Positions 1 to 25,704 of a stretch of DNA of 64,000 nt are shown piece by piece. Every line of letters begins with the position of its first letter. Position 1 is the first letter of the stretch. The notes under the pieces are model-generated. The model saw only the letters and a list, made by a program, of their open reading frames with translations, was not told the DNA's origin and ran no database searches. Position numbers and translations under genes: made by a program. The stretch is from Thamnaconus septentrionalis (Eukaryota > Chordata > Actinopteri > Tetraodontiformes > Monacanthidae): assembly GCA_009823395.1 (NCBI GenBank), contig CM020512.1:6692405-6756404 (forward strand), given 5' to 3'.

Positions 1-1290
1 TTTTCTCATTCTACCCCTTGCTTTCAATACTTATGTTTAAAAAAGCGATTAAATTGTGAACTGTAGCTTTCTTTTTTATATGGGAGTCTCTTTTTATTTA
101 ATATTAAACTATTTGCAAAAAAACAAAACAAAAGTAGCTGTTGTTGAGTTTTTTTCCTAGAAATGTTTCCAGTGAAGTCGGGATGTCGTAGAGAAGTAGA
201 GAAGAGATTTCCCAATCTGAAAATGAAACAATTGAATCATTTGTAGTGTGAAAAAGCTCACCCTTCATTTTACTCGTTCCACTTCTCAGGAAGTGACTAT
301 AAAACATTCAGTTGCGTTAAAGCAAGCCCTTTATTCAAAGATTCAAAGCATTTATTGTCATGTGCACAGTAAACAAACAAGTTTCCCCATGCAATGAAAT
401 TCTTCATTTGCTGTCCACACAATGCCAAATAGGGGACTACATTTAGGAAAGAAAAAAAAGACACACAAAAATGTGCAAAATATACAAAATAATACAATAC
501 AATAATAAATTAAAAGCACCAACTTGTTTTGGAACCTCTGAGGTCACTTTGTCCCTGTCAAAAAGTTTGCCTGATAGTTTTTTTTTCTGTGTGAATCCAT
601 GGAGAAAGCTGTAAACACAGGACTAAATGTGTATCAAAAGATTTGTCAAGGTTCTTTTCCTCCATAGCAAAAAAGTGCAGGGCTTCTTCCCTGAAGCAGT
701 GACAAAGATCTGAAAACAGGAAACATTGGACCTGCCAAATGTCTCCACATTGTGCTGCATCATCCCAGAGCCTTTCACAAAACCCTCTCTCTCAAGGAAT
801 CGATCACCTCTCCTGACTTCCCATCATGCTTTTCTCCCTCTTCCCAGAAACAAGGTGAGGCAGAAGGGGCCGAGACATGGCCGCTGTCATTAGTCAGCCG
901 GTCCATCGCAGCTCTGCTCGGCTCGGCTCGACTCGGATGTGACGCAGCACCCCTCGGAGCTCTCGCTTCCGCCCTGGCCGAGATGCTGAGGATGCTGAGC
1001 TGGCGCGTGCCGGGTACCACTTTAACCGAGAGGGATGCGGACCACGCCCTTCCCTCGCCCACCGACAGAGGGCGCTGTGGCTGCAAGCAGCTGATCCACC
1101 AGCGGCTTAGATATATATTTATATATATATATATTTTTTAACACTGACTGCCCTTCCAGCCGCAGCATCATCACCTTCAGTCGGCCCGACGCGCATCCAC
1201 CCCCAAGGAGAAATAATAAAAATCAAACCAAACCAAAACAAGCCGGACAGACGCGAGCCACACGGTCGGATTACTTCAATGATGTAGGCG
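1..1290. other. Upstream flank of kif5a, non-coding
   Basis: I see no coding exon here. The stretch at about 330-500 (motif cluster TTTATTGTCATGTGCACAGT and CCCCATGCAATGAAATTCTT) resembles a dispersed non-autonomous repeat common in fish genomes, from memory and without a search. From about 880 to 1200 the sequence becomes GC-rich, consistent with the approach to a CpG-type promoter. A short TA-rich run at about 1110-1140 looks like simple sequence rather than a TATA box because it lies about 500 bp from the start codon and no initiator is evident. Confidence 0.5.
1062..1077 (+). promoter_or_regulatory. CTCF-like motif upstream of kif5a
   Basis: The bases CCGACAGAGGGCGCTG match the core of the vertebrate CTCF consensus (CCASYAGRKGGCRS) except for weak positions at the left end. 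The site lies about 565 bp upstream of the kif5a ATG, where an architectural or promoter-proximal CTCF site would be plausible. It is a motif match only. Confidence 0.3.
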
Positions 1291-1299
1291 GTCGCTTCG

Positions 1300-1562
1300 T
1301 GATTTTCGCATTTAATTCAAACCGCGTCACTGCGACGAAGGACGAAGGAAGAAGAAGGAAAAAAAAAAAAAACCCGCAGCTGCGCATCTGTCAACTGCGG
1401 CCATTCTCAGCTCGTCGGCGATAAATTCGTCCAACGAGCCAAGAGGAAGCAAGAAGAAGAAGAAGAAGAAGAAGAAGCCAGCTGCCGAAGCGACGTTCAC
1501 TGGAACCGTCACGTCAGGGCCGCGGCAGCCGGAGCAGCATCTCCCCTCCCCGCCACCGACAC

Positions 1563-1596
<34 letters not shown>

Positions 1597-1641
1597 CCTC
1601 CCGAGCCTCCCTCCACTGCACTTCACTCCTCAATCTGCGCA
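1300..1641 (+). promoter_or_regulatory. kif5a: kif5a promoter-proximal region and 5' UTR with GAA and CAG repeats
   Basis: The 340 bases before the ATG are GC-rich and purine/trinucleotide-rich, typical of a CpG-island, TATA-less promoter. A GAA/AAG run occupies about 1449-1477 and an exact (CAG)10 run occupies 1564-1593, only 48 bp before the start codon. The transcription start cannot be fixed from sequence, so whether both repeats are in the mature 5' UTR is inferred; the CAG run almost certainly is. The start-codon context GCGCAATGG has the favourable G at +4. Confidence 0.55.
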
Positions 1642-14147
<12,506 letters not shown>

Positions 14148-16876
14148 TACCACGGTAATTATCATTATTAGCACGTGTATTGGCGTACGTTACACAGGCA
14201 CACATGCGCAGGTGCTTTAAAGCAGCCAGCAGAGGGAGCCTGACGCAACAACATCAAAGCATTGCTAACAGCAGAGTTGTTATGACATTTTTTTTTGTAG
14301 TTAATCACTTAAAGAAGAGATGTCTTGTGAGTAAGTTCCCCTTGGTTAGGATTTTTTTAGATGTAACTTTAGGAAATGATGACAGTTCATTCAGTTTATT
14401 AAGTTGATTCTCGGGTGTTTGTGTCCGCAGGTGAAGACCGAACACTGTTCCTGTCCGAGGAGCCCGTCCCTCCATCTGCATGCAGCCTCTCTCCCCTCTG
14501 ATGGAAGATCAACTTCTGAAGCCCCTCCCCCACCTGTAGTCTTCTCAATCCCCTCCTGGTGACCCTCCTCACCCTCTGCTGTGGCGTCCAGTCTCTTCAA
14601 CTCTAATCAGTCCCAGATGTTTCCTTTTTTTTTTTTTATTTCTATTTCAAGCAGATTGATCAACTGTCCTGCTTTAAGAGACTGGACGCCTCCCATTCAT
14701 GACTTCCAACACACTCACACCTACATACATTGTAAATAATCCTGCTATAGAGGGTTTTCTTTTTTTTCTTCCCCCGACCAGCAACAGTTTATGCGACTAA
14801 CTGCGCCGCCTCGTCCCGTGCCCCCCCCTGCTCATATCTCCCGGAAGGCCGCGGCGTGATTGACAGACGGCGCTAGGCAGACGTGCCCTGTTTCTCTCCT
14901 CCCCCTCCATCATAAATAAGAGCATACGTACGTGCGCGACGCCAGCTTGTAACAGAAGAGCCTCCTTGCGCCGCGTTGCATGTCGCCTTGCGAGGGGTTA
15001 GCTTTCAAAAAACCGTTGCATGCGCCCTGGTTCTGGTCGGGGCAGCCGGCGGTATGCTGCGAGCGAGGCTGTATGATCGACCTCGACAGATGTCACACAC
15101 GCCAGAGACACACACACACACGCACACACACGTACGTACATACACGAGGTCGCGATGTTTGCAGGGTTAGGGGCGGAGTCGTGCGCGGAAATGAAACCTT
15201 TTGTAAATGCTTTGATACTGTAATGTTGCAGCTATCCGACAACCCCCCCCCCCCCCCCCCAACCTTTTGAGTCTTTGAGCCTTAAGAAGAAGAGCCGGAC
15301 TCTCATCATGAAATCAGACAGACATGCGTACGTTTTGTATTTACTACCTCTAGAGCAACTCACCAATCCGCCCGTCACAGTGATATCCTTTAACAAAAAA
15401 ATAAAGAAGAAGAGCTGATAGAGTTGTAGAGATAGTCGTACGTAGATTTAAATGTTCTCGCCAAAGCTGTGCTCACCTTCTCCTCTAATTCATCCAAATT
15501 AATTAACTCCCTCATGCAACAGGATCAGAGTCGGGGCTGAAAAAAGATCTTTGTGTTCACCGTGTGAGATCACCATCTAAAGAAAAGTGTGCGACGAAAG
15601 ATGCAAATATTTTTCTAATCTTTTTAAATGTTCATTTTTTTCTTCTTTTGGGAAAACAAAAGTAGTAGCTGCATCTTTTGTCTGTGAGTTCAACAGCACT
15701 TTCCCCTCCGTAGGTCAAAGATTTGGTTTTAGACCACAGAGAAAGCAGCAGCTTGAAATGATAGAAAAGTAAATTTCAGTGATTCAGTGCCAGTGAGTCC
15801 GGTGATCAAAGAGTCGCCAGCCGAGTCCCCAGCTGAGCAGCCACCAGTCTGGGCTCGTAGCTCTCGAACTTGTTGTCGCGCTGCGCTGCCACCGAGGAAT
15901 CCTGACCAGCCAATCAGGATGGAGGAGCGCAGCACGGCTCAGAATGAGGCGTTTGGACCGAACTGAGTCACTGAACTGAGGAACGGGTTCATGGAGAAGC
16001 AAGTGTTTTTTTTTTTTTAAAGGGCAGCTGCATCAAACAACTAAACAAAGGGCAGAATCAGAGCAACTGATTCATTATTTGACCCCTGATCTCATTTGCT
16101 TTTTAATCAGCCTTTTAACCTTTGACAACCAAAGATTCAAACTTCAGCCTCTCTGATCCTGGACACTCCCATCTCTGACATCATCGCCCCGCCTCATGCT
16201 CTCACCGGCGTGGACAACATCTCAGGGCTTCACATTCACGGCCGTCGTCTTCCGCCCAACTCGACACAAACATGTGACTGCTGATGAACAATCAGGATGG
16301 AGTACGACCTTAGATGCTCGGCAGACGGACAGGATGACATTTCTAAATATCAAACGCAAAACATATCATATATCTCCATCCTCGTACATGGCATCCTAAA
16401 TTTAAAAACCTATATCTACCCCTCCGCCTGCTCACACCCTGCTGTCCAAGGAGACCCTGCGTTTGATATCTTGTTTTAAGTATAATCAGTAAATGTCAAG
16501 GCGGGGGAGGGGCGTGTGTACTATTTTCGTCACCTGCTGTCCCCGCTGTCCGATTTCAGTACTATCTAAAAAACAAATAAAAAATGAAAAAGAGGAAAAA
16601 ATACATGTGCTATATATTGTTAATCTTGTAAGTAAAAGCAGCTGGCGTGCCATTACGTAGTAAAGATGCAAATTTAAGAGGCACTCACTAACTTTGTTCA
16701 GAGATATGTTTCGGTTCTATTTATTTCCGTATGCCTTGACTGTAGCGACAACATATGTAATGAGAACCACCGTGCAAGACGTTCTGTATATATATAGACC
16801 CGCCACTATGCTGTATTGTATGTGAGCCTTGTGTTGTAGTAAAAAGTTCAATAAACTTGTAGAAACGGAAGGTCGT
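14148..16876 (+). other. kif5a: kif5a 3' UTR with a terminal intron
   Basis: The stop codon TAA (14145-14147) is seven bases before a GTAATT donor (14155). A GTCCGCAG acceptor ends at 14430, so the last exon is non-coding. A junction this close to the stop should not trigger nonsense-mediated decay. The UTR then runs about 2.4 kb and includes an exact C18 run at 15243-15260, a short CA cluster (about 15105-15130) and AU-rich stretches. It ends near the AATAAA at 16850-16855. Confidence 0.6.
16850..16855 (+). terminator. kif5a: kif5a polyadenylation signal
   Basis: Canonical AATAAA in GTTCAATAAACTTG, with TG-rich sequence downstream. It is the first good signal that fits the expected long KIF5A 3' UTR. 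Confidence 0.6.
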
Positions 16877-16879
16877 TTG

Positions 16880-18040
16880 AGGGTCGAATCATTCGTTGTC
16901 CAATCAACTCCACAGAGGAAAAAAAAACCCAGCACACTTAGCCCTCTGTTTACAGCCTGCCTGCAAAAACTGACCTTCTTTTGACCTTTGACAAGGAAGG
17001 GGAGGAACTGACACCAAACGTGTGAGAGGTTTCCTGTGAGGCTCAGTTCCAAAAACCACTGGCGCACACTGAGAAGTAGAGGAAGCAAAAGACGGAGAGG
17101 GTTTAATTTGTCTCAGTACCGGGGAGTTTTTCAACAGGCTCGAGAGACAAATGCAAAGAGGGAGTCACATAGTTTTAATGCTGCATTTTATCGGACCTTT
17201 AAATTAAATTCAGAAATACAGAAAAAGCGTTTGTAGCTTCTGCGGGAAATGGCTCCCTCTGGTGGAGAGACGCTTGCACTGCACTATGACTGAGCTGAGC
17301 TTTGTTGTTCACCGTCTGCCTGCCTCTTACTGGAGCATCTCCTGTCAGAGGAAACAGCTGCCTTTAAATCACCTACAGCTGGTCAACAGAGGGACTGCAT
17401 TAGATAATAAATCAAACGCCCGCGAATTCCCAAAGTGAAGTGAAGTGGAAAGTCAGTGCAGACACTTAAAACATCTGCTTTTATACTCTATGAAAGGCCC
17501 TTTTATGATGTTACATGAAGCTCGGCTGTCGTGTCATTTCGCTACTTTAAGAATAATCTTTGTAGGCAGTTAAGGGTCTCTGCTGTTTCTGCAAGTTTGC
17601 CTATGTCTGAAATTTAGAAAATCAACCGAAAACAACGATGTCACAGATTATTCTAACAATATGGGCTGTGCAAAAGGCACCAGTGCTGTACACAAGTTTC
17701 TTCTGTGAAATGTGCAAAATGTGAAATGTTTGTGTTAAGGGAGCAAACATTCATTCATGTTAAGAGGACAGAGGCGATATTTGCAATTGCAAAGTTTGCA
17801 CTGAGCAACTGTTACTGTATCTTTTTTGAACTAAAGTGATTAGTAAGAAACAAAGCAGTTAAAAAGTAATTAGATTACTTTTAAGGAGTAATCAGTAATC
17901 AGTAGTTAGATTACTTTCATGGAGTAATCCCAACGACACTGAAAATTAGTGAGTATGAGAAGAATAATTGGTAGCTGGTGAAGAAAAAAACACGTATCTC
18001 ATATTTGTTCAGTGAAATCAAAGTGTAAAGGAACCGGACA

Positions 18041-18088
<48 letters not shown>

Positions 18089-18462
18089 TGCTTACACAGC
18101 AGCCTGATCAAGGGACAAACTATCAATGAAATGAACCATGTTGAGATGTTTTACGCTACTCTCAACTGGCAGGCCGTTGCTTTACAAGCTCCACACAGAG
18201 GCCTGGTGTGCTCAGGGAACATCAGAGGGCCAGCAACACCCGGCTGAAACATCAAACCACTTAATTGTCACGCTGCCCGGCGATGGATCTGCGCAAACCA
18301 AGACTGTCATCAGCCGGCCGACTGCTCGGATTGGTGATGATGGTCTGCGGGGGAGCTTCCTCTGAGCCCTCGTATATTATCGTAGGCTGCTCTTCACCGT
18401 TCCCACGAGAAAGGAAGCTCTGATGTAAACAGCAGCGGCATGTGAAGCACCACGCTGAGCTC

Positions 18463-18517
<55 letters not shown>

Positions 18518-19010
18518 TGCAGCATTTCCATGTTTTGGGAGATTTTCCTTTAGCTCCATTCTGTTTTGTTTTTTTTATTGACGAGATTAGTTTGAAGGGA
18601 TCATTTAACACCAGAACTAGATTATAGATGACAGTTTATTAGAAGTGGACCCTTTTATAAATCATCCTGGCCTTTTCCCCCACTTGTGTGCACCCCAACT
18701 TCTCAACCAGTTCACCTCACTCCATCACTGCAACGTGAATGAAATAAAAAAAAACTGTATTTGTGCAGGGAAAGAAAGACCTTCACAATTACTTCAGTCA
18801 ATGATAATTATCACAAGAACAGCCAGCCACATATTTTGACACAGCATACATACAAAAGAGGGAAACTGTCCTGGAAGTCCACATTTCGTTATTTAATTGG
18901 ACTCAACAGGTTCTTAAAAAGCCTTGGTGGAGATCTGCAGTGGTGGAGACATTTTCTGTAAGACTTTATATCATCAATCGTCATCGTCGTCGTCATCATG
19001 AGCCCCCAGC

Positions 19011-19043
<33 letters not shown>

Positions 19044-19180
19044 ATCCCTGGAGATCAACACACTTCATCCGGGTCCCATGAGCCTGAATCGAGATCATTC
19101 CAGCGATCTTCTGATGGATCGTGACTATAAAATATTTGAGGGAAAAAAAATTCTGTGCGCACTCTTTTCCCATTCATTCT
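16880..19180. other. Intergenic interval downstream of kif5a
   Basis: No coding exon is seen on either strand. It holds (AC)n at about 18044-18082 and (TG)26 at 18465-18516. Short reading frames here are made of microsatellite translation. Confidence 0.6.
19014..19040. repeat. (CTG)9 repeat
   Basis: Nine exact CTG units about 150 bp before the GC-rich block that may be a first exon. Confidence 0.85.
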
Positions 19181-19189
19181 GAAAGTAGG

Positions 19190-19390
19190 TGGCCCACGCG
19201 TTTCCACCCACTTGGCGCGCGTCCTCGTTGCGCGCCGCCGCCGCCGCCGCCCTCAGCCTCCAGCCTCCAGAGTGGGATCAGGCAGTCTGAGCGGCACCAG
19301 GAGGTCGCAGCGCCTCCGACACGGGGTGCCAGAGCCGTGACGCGCCCACGGACCGACCCGCACGTCACAGCGCACGCGGAGCGGACACAG
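19190..19390 (+). promoter_or_regulatory. CpG-rich block with a perfect donor: candidate non-coding first exon
   Basis: The sequence is CpG-rich (GCGCGCGTCC, a GCC repeat, many CG) and ends GGACACAG|GTGAGC, an excellent 5' splice site, with no sustained reading frame. This is what a CpG-island first exon looks like. The nearest + strand gene without a known promoter is the Rho GEF whose first firm coding exon is at 34885, so this may be its distal promoter. Transcript evidence would decide. Confidence 0.35.
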
Positions 19391-21025
19391 GTGAGCAAGA
19401 CGCACGTTCGCGACGCGACTGACGGTTGATTTCAGGGTGGCGTCCAGGTGGTTCATCGACAACTTTACGGCTTGATTAGAAACCGGAAGCTGCATTTTCA
19501 AGGGGCTTTCGTGGTTTATCGTGAGAGTGATAGTTGCACTTACAGAGTTCTCACTCTGTGGTGAAGATGTGAGACCGTGCGCACTGTTGCTGGGAAATAG
19601 TCTGCGCCTTCGCACCCGGCTGTCGGTGCGGCTGTGGACAAACAAACCTCCAAGTCTGCTAGTCACACGCGCCCGCAAAACATGCACGTGTGCACGCACG
19701 GCTGGGGATTGAAAGGTCTCCCTCCGTCACCGCGACGAGGTTCGTCTGAGCTGCGGGATGAATTTCGCAGCGGTTCGATTTTTATGAATCTCTCCTGAGC
19801 TCCAGTCTGACGTCACAGCTGCGCCTCAGATCATGCACTCTAATGGTCTGTGTCACTGTTTGTCGTCACATTAGTCATAACTTCAAAAACAGAAAACAAA
19901 AAACAAATCTGAAACGCTTTATTCGAAACCCTCTTGTGTTTTCCTTGATTGGTCTCAGCATCCGCAGGATTAATTCATTCCTTTAATCCCGGGCCAAGCG
20001 CGAGGTGATAATCTTGGCTCAGAGTCGCCCGGATGGTTCAGTTACTTCAGAAGCAAGACTGATGAAGTGATGACAAGCACAGAGACTCTCAGGCTGCCAG
20101 CGTGTCTGAATCGGAGTCGGCGCGGCTGAAGGCTCGTCTTCCCTTCGATCGGCTCGTCGTGATGGTTGTTATTAATAATAAGAGGGTTTTACTGCTTCAC
20201 TGGAACGTCTTGGGCTGAACATCAGCATCAGCTGCACATTGAAAGAGTCAACAACAATTTCAGCTAGAAGAATTTCCAATTTAAAGGCCCAGTGGGTGAG
20301 ATTTACCCGCCTCTGGTGGATAGAAACCGTATTACACACAATGTTGGTGTCATTGATCGTTGTTTTCTCACGTCCCACTTCATCTCACATCTTTCTTCTG
20401 CCGGCTGTGATTCACCGTGTAGCCCCCTGACAAATTGACCGGATCCTTATGCTGTTGGTAATTGTTACTCTCAGGGGTCCGTTGACACACAGGAAATCCA
20501 GCAATGACTGGAACATTTCTAAGATTTGTTGTTTCTTTTCACTAAATCATTGTATTTTTTTGCTTTAAACAAAGCTTTTTATGTTTATGGTATAAGATAA
20601 TTGATCATGAAATGTACATTTCATTCGTGTTAGCAATTGAAGCATAGAACCCAAATCAGTGGGCGCATTAAGATGACGTTTACGCAATACTTCTTACTAT
20701 TGATAAAAACCAGACATCAGGAAGTCATGTCATCTGCAGGTTGAAACGTCACCTGTGATATTTTGCCCATTTATCAGCAGTGCAACAGACGCGTGTCCTG
20801 CAGACCTGAACTCCTGCCTGTGTTATTCCACACCTAATGTTCAGTGTTCCTCCTGTGTGACCTGAACCCTGAACCCTGGAGCTCCTGCAGGCAGCTGCTA
20901 CCGTCCGTCCGTCCCACTGTCAGTCTGTCCGTTCGTCTGTCCGTCTGCGGCGGTGGGGTCTTCTTCTGTGTGGGCGAGGTTATAAATAAGAGGGTTTTTT
21001 CCCCCCCTTTTTTTTTCTTTACGTG

Positions 21026-21077
<52 letters not shown>

Positions 21078-23213
21078 GTTTAAGCAGCTGCCGCAGAGGA
21101 TTGTTTATCTGGCCCGTGTGCAGGTGAACTCTCTGAAACTCTGCGCCCTCTAGACACTGTTCTCGAGCCCGGAGCTTATACCACCCTGCTCTTTAACTCA
21201 GGCCAGTGTGTATGTGTGTGTGTTGAGTCAGCATCACCTGTCCCCTCTGGCTGAGCTCTGTGTGTGTGTGTGTGTGTGTCTTTTTATTGCACGGCTCCTC
21301 CACTAAAGGGCCACAGTTCTACAAAATTGCTGTTTCTCTTCTATTTTTGTGCCGACTTCAAGTCCGTAAAAATAAAAATAAAAAAAGAAAAAATCCAGCA
21401 GCTTCTATATAAACATGTGATTACAATGACTTTCGAGCGAGTGTTGTAGGTTTTGCTTTTAAATGACACGGCGCCTGAATCGGACTGAGAGCAGGGCTGA
21501 AGGGTTTTATTTGAAGGTTTTTTTTTTCCCCCTCCTCGGCTTTCTGCGGATGAATTACAGCGTGCACATGCGTGTGTTTGTGTTGCGCCGGATTGTGTGC
21601 ATTGTCGTGTATGTGCACGTGCGTGCGCGGGTGTTTCGGAGGAGCCTGGGAAAGTGGCTGGAGGTTTGCAGGGGCGGACCACCAGCAGGACGAACTCTGC
21701 CACAGAGGAGGGATCCGGGCGCCGGCGTTGTTCGACCGCTGCACCAAATATATCAAACGCTCGGCTGCAACTTCGAGAAGCAAAAAGACAGCTTCCCTCC
21801 TCGCGCTTATGAGTCTCGTGAGCGAGATCCAGCTCTGAGACTTTGCGCTGGAGGATTTGGGTGACAAAGGGTGAAATTGAGGGTCTCTGACATTCCAAGT
21901 ATGACTTCCTGTAGTTTCCTTTTGGAGATCTTGAATTTTGTAGGACCAGTTGGCATCTTCTGAGGAGTTTGGACTGAGACAGGAAACAGCTTGAATGGTT
22001 TAGTTGGTGTTCTTCTGATTGTACAAAGCCTTTGGACGTGACTTAACGCTGTACAAATATATGTTGATTGATTGATGTCAGAAGCAGACAACAATAAGGA
22101 AACATCGAGAGATGAATTGGTGGCTGGTGCACTACCACTCCTCACAAGGAGGTGGCGCACGTTGCGTGTTGCCCCTCGCACCGAGGAAGCCTCGTGTTGT
22201 TGCAACCATGTTGTCTAACCTTCTTTGAACCATCCAATTCGTCCACTGCATCGGCATGTCAATCACATACAGTCACAGCAAACATGCCGAATTCCACTGT
22301 GAGTTGCTTTTCATCTCATTACGAAAAATCATAGTGCACTTTTTATACCGTTCATATATTATATCTGGAGTGAGCAAACATCAATCAGTCAATCAACCAG
22401 TCAGCATGAGGAGCTTGTTTATTGTGGCCATCTGAGACCAAACAGACGAGAGAATAAGAACAAGAAGAAACAGCGATCACATTTTTAGCAGCCGAAGCTC
22501 ATAAAAAACACATCTTAAAGCTTTTACACACGCAGTCCAGCCAAATGTGGTAAAACGCATCCAGGCCATCGCTGAATCCACTTTTATTTTGCGCGCTTTG
22601 AATGCAACAGCCAAAGTTTTACTTGTCAGCTTTGCAAATGTTTTCAACGGGCTCTTTCCAAGTCGGACGTGTCGGAAAAAATCCAGCAGCAGACTTGCAA
22701 AACACTTCCTGCCTCCTTCTCCCTTCCCTTTTTTCTCATTTTCATCATCACGTTGTTCTTCTCCTTGATGCTCTTTGACCTGCAATGGAATTAACTTGCC
22801 CGGCCTCAGGCCTGCACTCAGACTAGCGCTGAATGTGACTCATACCGAGGAGTCATGAGCAAAGAACCGACGCGGATGGAGCAGGTCGGGCGTGAAGGTC
22901 CATCAGATGCTGCCGTCGCCGCCGCCGCCGCCGCCGGGCCTTCTTTCGCTCGGCTGCCCGCGTTTCTTGGCTGAAGAAGATACGACTACGGAACGTTCTG
23001 TCCGCTAGTGTGCTACTGCGGGCGTCACGTTTCAGTCCCAGCCAACACACACACACACACAACAATGGTCTTGAAAAAAACCCAGTTCCCGCCCCCTCGG
23101 CTCGATCTGCGTGACCCCTTTACGGCTCCTGGTGATTTACGGCGGTGGCGTGGGCTCCGCAGGAGGTCGTCAGCAGGGGTCACCCAGTCGGTCGCACGTC
23201 CAAAATAGATGGC

Positions 23214-23255
<42 letters not shown>

Positions 23256-25663
23256 TGTCTGTCTCTCTCGCCGCTGCCGCCGCCCCCAGTCGATTTGTCT
23301 CCCTCTGCCCCCCGGCGGGGGGGCCAGTGTTGGATGATGGGGCGCGTCTCCCCGGGTCGAGGCCGCTAAAAGACGCCGACTCTCACTGCCGTGTCCATAC
23401 TGGGCTCTGAGCGCCGGCGCGGGTCAATTTTAGCGCCGGTGGAATACCTGGAATACCGCCCACCTCTGAGTGACGGGCCGGGAGCCTCGGCTAGAGGGGC
23501 AACAGTCAAAGTGGGTCAGGTGGTGTGTTTACTACAGCTTTATCGGCCACCGGGCTGTGGGCGCGCTCAGCTGTCAGACACGTGGCGTGAGTCTCCGGCA
23601 CCTGTGATTGATGCATTTGAAAATTGAAGGCATATTTTTTTTTATGCTTTTATTTTTCTTATTTCTAAAATGATGACGAACAGCAGCTTCCACTCGTGTC
23701 GGTTCTTTAAAATTTGCCTCATTCATTAAATCCTGCTGGACTTGTTTTGTTTAAAATTTCAATGTATTGTTTTTTTTTTTTTCAGATCCATTATGGCTCC
23801 TTGTCGCCCGACAACAAAGCTGCATGTGTTTTTGTTGTTATTATCGCATTCGGCTTTTCTCAATCTCCCGGATTCCATTTCAAGACTGAGAGGAATCAGG
23901 CTGACGAGAAATCATTACGTAAGCAAATGGGAAACGGATGAAAAAATAGCGCAGCCTCTCTGGGATAGCAGGATTAAGTCTGACCTTTAACCCCCTACGC
24001 TGTGTTTATTCTCCCCTCTCATCGCCTAGTGGTAATTACCGGTACTGCAACCTCAGGCTACACAGGCTGTAAACCAGCAGCAGGGGCGGCTGCTTCGATT
24101 GAAAATACACACACACAACAAAATAAAAATACGCCACGCCACATCGAAACCACAGGGGGCGGTTTTTCTTGTCCGCTGACCGGTAATTACGAGTGTAGAC
24201 ACTGCAGAGTTACAGCGGGACATTCTTCACTTTCAGTCAGCGCCAACTTCTTCTGAGACGGTTTCCCCTGTTTTAAGAAACGGGTCTCGGTCCCCTGGAT
24301 GCAGACGCTGCAGTTTTCTCATGTGACTTCCGTCTCAGCGCGACCCGCGACGGGGAGCTTCGCCTCACGCTGAGAACCTTCCGTCTCGGCAGAGATCAAC
24401 AAGACGGCCGGTTCAGGCCGCAGCTGTTCTCTGCTCGCTAAATCCGCCGCCGCAGTTGGCTCGGCGGCCTCACGCTGATGAGCACCCGACAGTGCGTGCA
24501 GGTTTGCAGGTTTGCAGGGTTGCAGCCGCGATCTGCTGCCCAGGGTGTGTTCTTGTCCAAAGCAGTTCTTAGAATTTACTACGAGAGAACGTCCCCTGCT
24601 GCTTCGGGCCGCATATAGCTTCGGCCCTGGCTGCGTCTCAAATGGTTCTTGGTTGGTTGAAACACGGTTTGGTGTCTTGCTTTTTCTTGTCTTTGACAGA
24701 TTCGTGGTGTCGTCAGCTTGCTTGTTTGAATGTTTCCTGGCAAAAATGAAAAAGTTCTGACAGAATAATCTATACTGAACAGACCAGAAGTCTTCATAAG
24801 CAACTGGATAATTTTTAAAAGCTTTGGTTCTCTCAATACTATAGTTTTTTTTTTCTTTTTAACTGCAGCACAAACATTGAGCAAGTGAGCCATTATTGAA
24901 TGTTTACATTTGATAACAATAATCAATGTTATTTTTTTTACATTTCTGTTTTTCTCTGGGTTGAAGACTTACTGAACTGTGACCCCAAAGCCGTGGTACT
25001 CAAAATAATCTCCACCTAAAATAGGATCCATTCTTATATTCAGCTACACAACAGAATAGTTCAAATAGCTCCGCTTCAACCAACAACAAACAAACAACAA
25101 CAAAAGTAACAAGAACCTTTTTTTTCAACCTAAGTAGAAAAGTAGAAAGTACAGATATTTGTGTTCAAATGTAGGGAGTAAAAGTAAAAAGTCATCAGAA
25201 AAAGAAAAGTGAAGTACAGACAGCAAAAAAAAAAAAAGTGATCGCTGCAGTTGAAGAACAAAACAGAAGAAGAAAACCACAGCAACAAGTTTTGTTTTTT
25301 ATCCCCAACAAAAGTTTTCTTAAAATGACAGCCGCCACGCTGATCTCGTCGCGTTTGCTTCCTGTTTGCAACCCGACGGCAGCCCGAGTCGAGGAAAACA
25401 AACCGGAGCGGCCGATCGCTCGTTAAACTGCCAATACCGTGAACTTCCTGCGCAGCCCCTCCGTGACCCCGACATGCATCTCCCGCAGCTATGCTAACTG
25501 ATTTGCAGAATGCTAATGAGGTGCGAGCCGGCGGAGCTAGAATTTGGGCCCACGCATGCCGCTCGTGGTGGGGATGCACGAGGCAGAAATAGAAGGTGCG
25601 CTTGTTTCCATCACCGTCGGCGGATTAGCGGTTTCTAAACACTCTGTTGGGTTTAAGGCTATT

Positions 25664-25704
<41 letters not shown>

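Noticed and set aside
1108..1140. TATA box of kif5a in the TA-rich run
   Set aside because: Simple repeat about 500 bp from the ATG, whereas the proximal region is GC-rich and TATA-less in style.
17252..17270. CTCF-like site CTCCCTCTGGTGGAGA and a similar one near 14224
   Set aside because: They match CCACCAGAGGGAG or CCAGCAGAGGGAG, which lack the GGC core and are common chance matches.
21341..21898. 185-codon minus-strand frame
   Set aside because: No domain, no splice context and no conservation that I recognise; likely a chance open frame.
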